From positions 1 through 6,638 of the forward strand of contig JAYENB010000336.1 of the NCBI GenBank assembly GCA_034721855.1: 6,638 nt of DNA. Direction: 5' to 3'. Made by a program: the position numbers and the translations under genes. The DNA is from JAQIBY01 sp034721855. GTDB lineage: Bacteria > Bacteroidota > Bacteroidia > Bacteroidales > ML635J-15. This document shows, piece after piece, positions 6,581-6,638 of the stretch. The notes under the pieces are model-generated. The model saw only the letters and a program-made list of their open reading frames with translations, made no database searches and was not told where the DNA came from. Each line of letters begins with the position of its first letter. Position 1 is the first letter of the stretch.

Positions 6581-6622
6581 CATATAAGAAATTATAAGAA
6601 AAAACTTATATGACCTTATAAT
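6581..6622. repeat. Two interleaved perfect 8-bp inverted repeats (TATAAG/CTTATA array)
   Basis: CATATAAG (6581-6588) is the reverse complement of CTTATATG (6605-6612), and ATTATAAG (6591-6598) of CTTATAAT (6615-6622). The order is A, B, A', B'. Core TATAAG boxes lie 10 bp apart, then CTTATA boxes 10 bp apart, around a central A6. It lies just before the right edge and may be the operator region of a gene outside the window, or a structured RNA. Confidence 0.5.
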
Positions 6623-6638
6623 CCTTGAGCCCAGTCTA

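Noticed and set aside
6502..6622. CRISPR array or replication origin
   Set aside because: The repeats are 5-8 bp with no 25-40 bp repeat/spacer pattern, and no DnaA-box (TTATCCACA-like) cluster is present.

Overview
The window looks like a piece of a Bacteroidota (Bacteroidetes) chromosome. Three things suggest this. One protein ends in a gliding-motility/T9SS type B (CHU_C-like) sorting domain, which is confined to that phylum. Promoter-like sites match the Bacteroidetes -7 consensus TAnnTTTG. The genes lack clear Shine-Dalgarno sequences and are AT-rich. No genus can be named from the sequence alone.

Layout. Positions 1-290 (minus) hold the 3' part of a class I SAM-dependent methyltransferase gene that has lost its 5' half and carries a one-base frameshift near 113-116; it reads as a gene remnant and runs off the left edge. 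Next, also on minus and transcribed right to left, come three genes. They are a secreted FN3-repeat protein with a T9SS C-terminal signal (4971-3436), a bifunctional (p)ppGpp synthetase/hydrolase Rel (3397-1172), and a 294-residue SirB1/transglutaminase-like protein (1175-291). The last two overlap by four bases (ATGA), so their translation is probably coupled. Rel has its own good candidate promoter, embedded in the last codons of the FN3 gene.

Positions 4972-5169 form a divergent AT-rich intergenic region with minus-strand -7-like boxes and a small inverted repeat. To its right, on plus, lies a THUMP-domain 23S rRNA m2G methyltransferase of the RlmL family (5170-6354).

The last 284 bases (6355-6638) have no gene but are dense in short repeats: three degenerate 8-mers of the CGCAAAGT type, a 9-bp inverted repeat, three GGTTA boxes exactly 10 bp apart, and four TATAAG/CTTATA boxes arranged as two interleaved perfect 8-bp inverted repeats. 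This stretch is the least explained part of the window.

Functionally, Rel (stringent response) and RlmL (rRNA modification) are ribosome-linked housekeeping genes. The FN3/T9SS protein is a cell-surface or secreted product with no obvious link to them. I do not see a clear new multi-gene system; the best leads are the structured right-hand non-coding region and the broken methyltransferase at the left.
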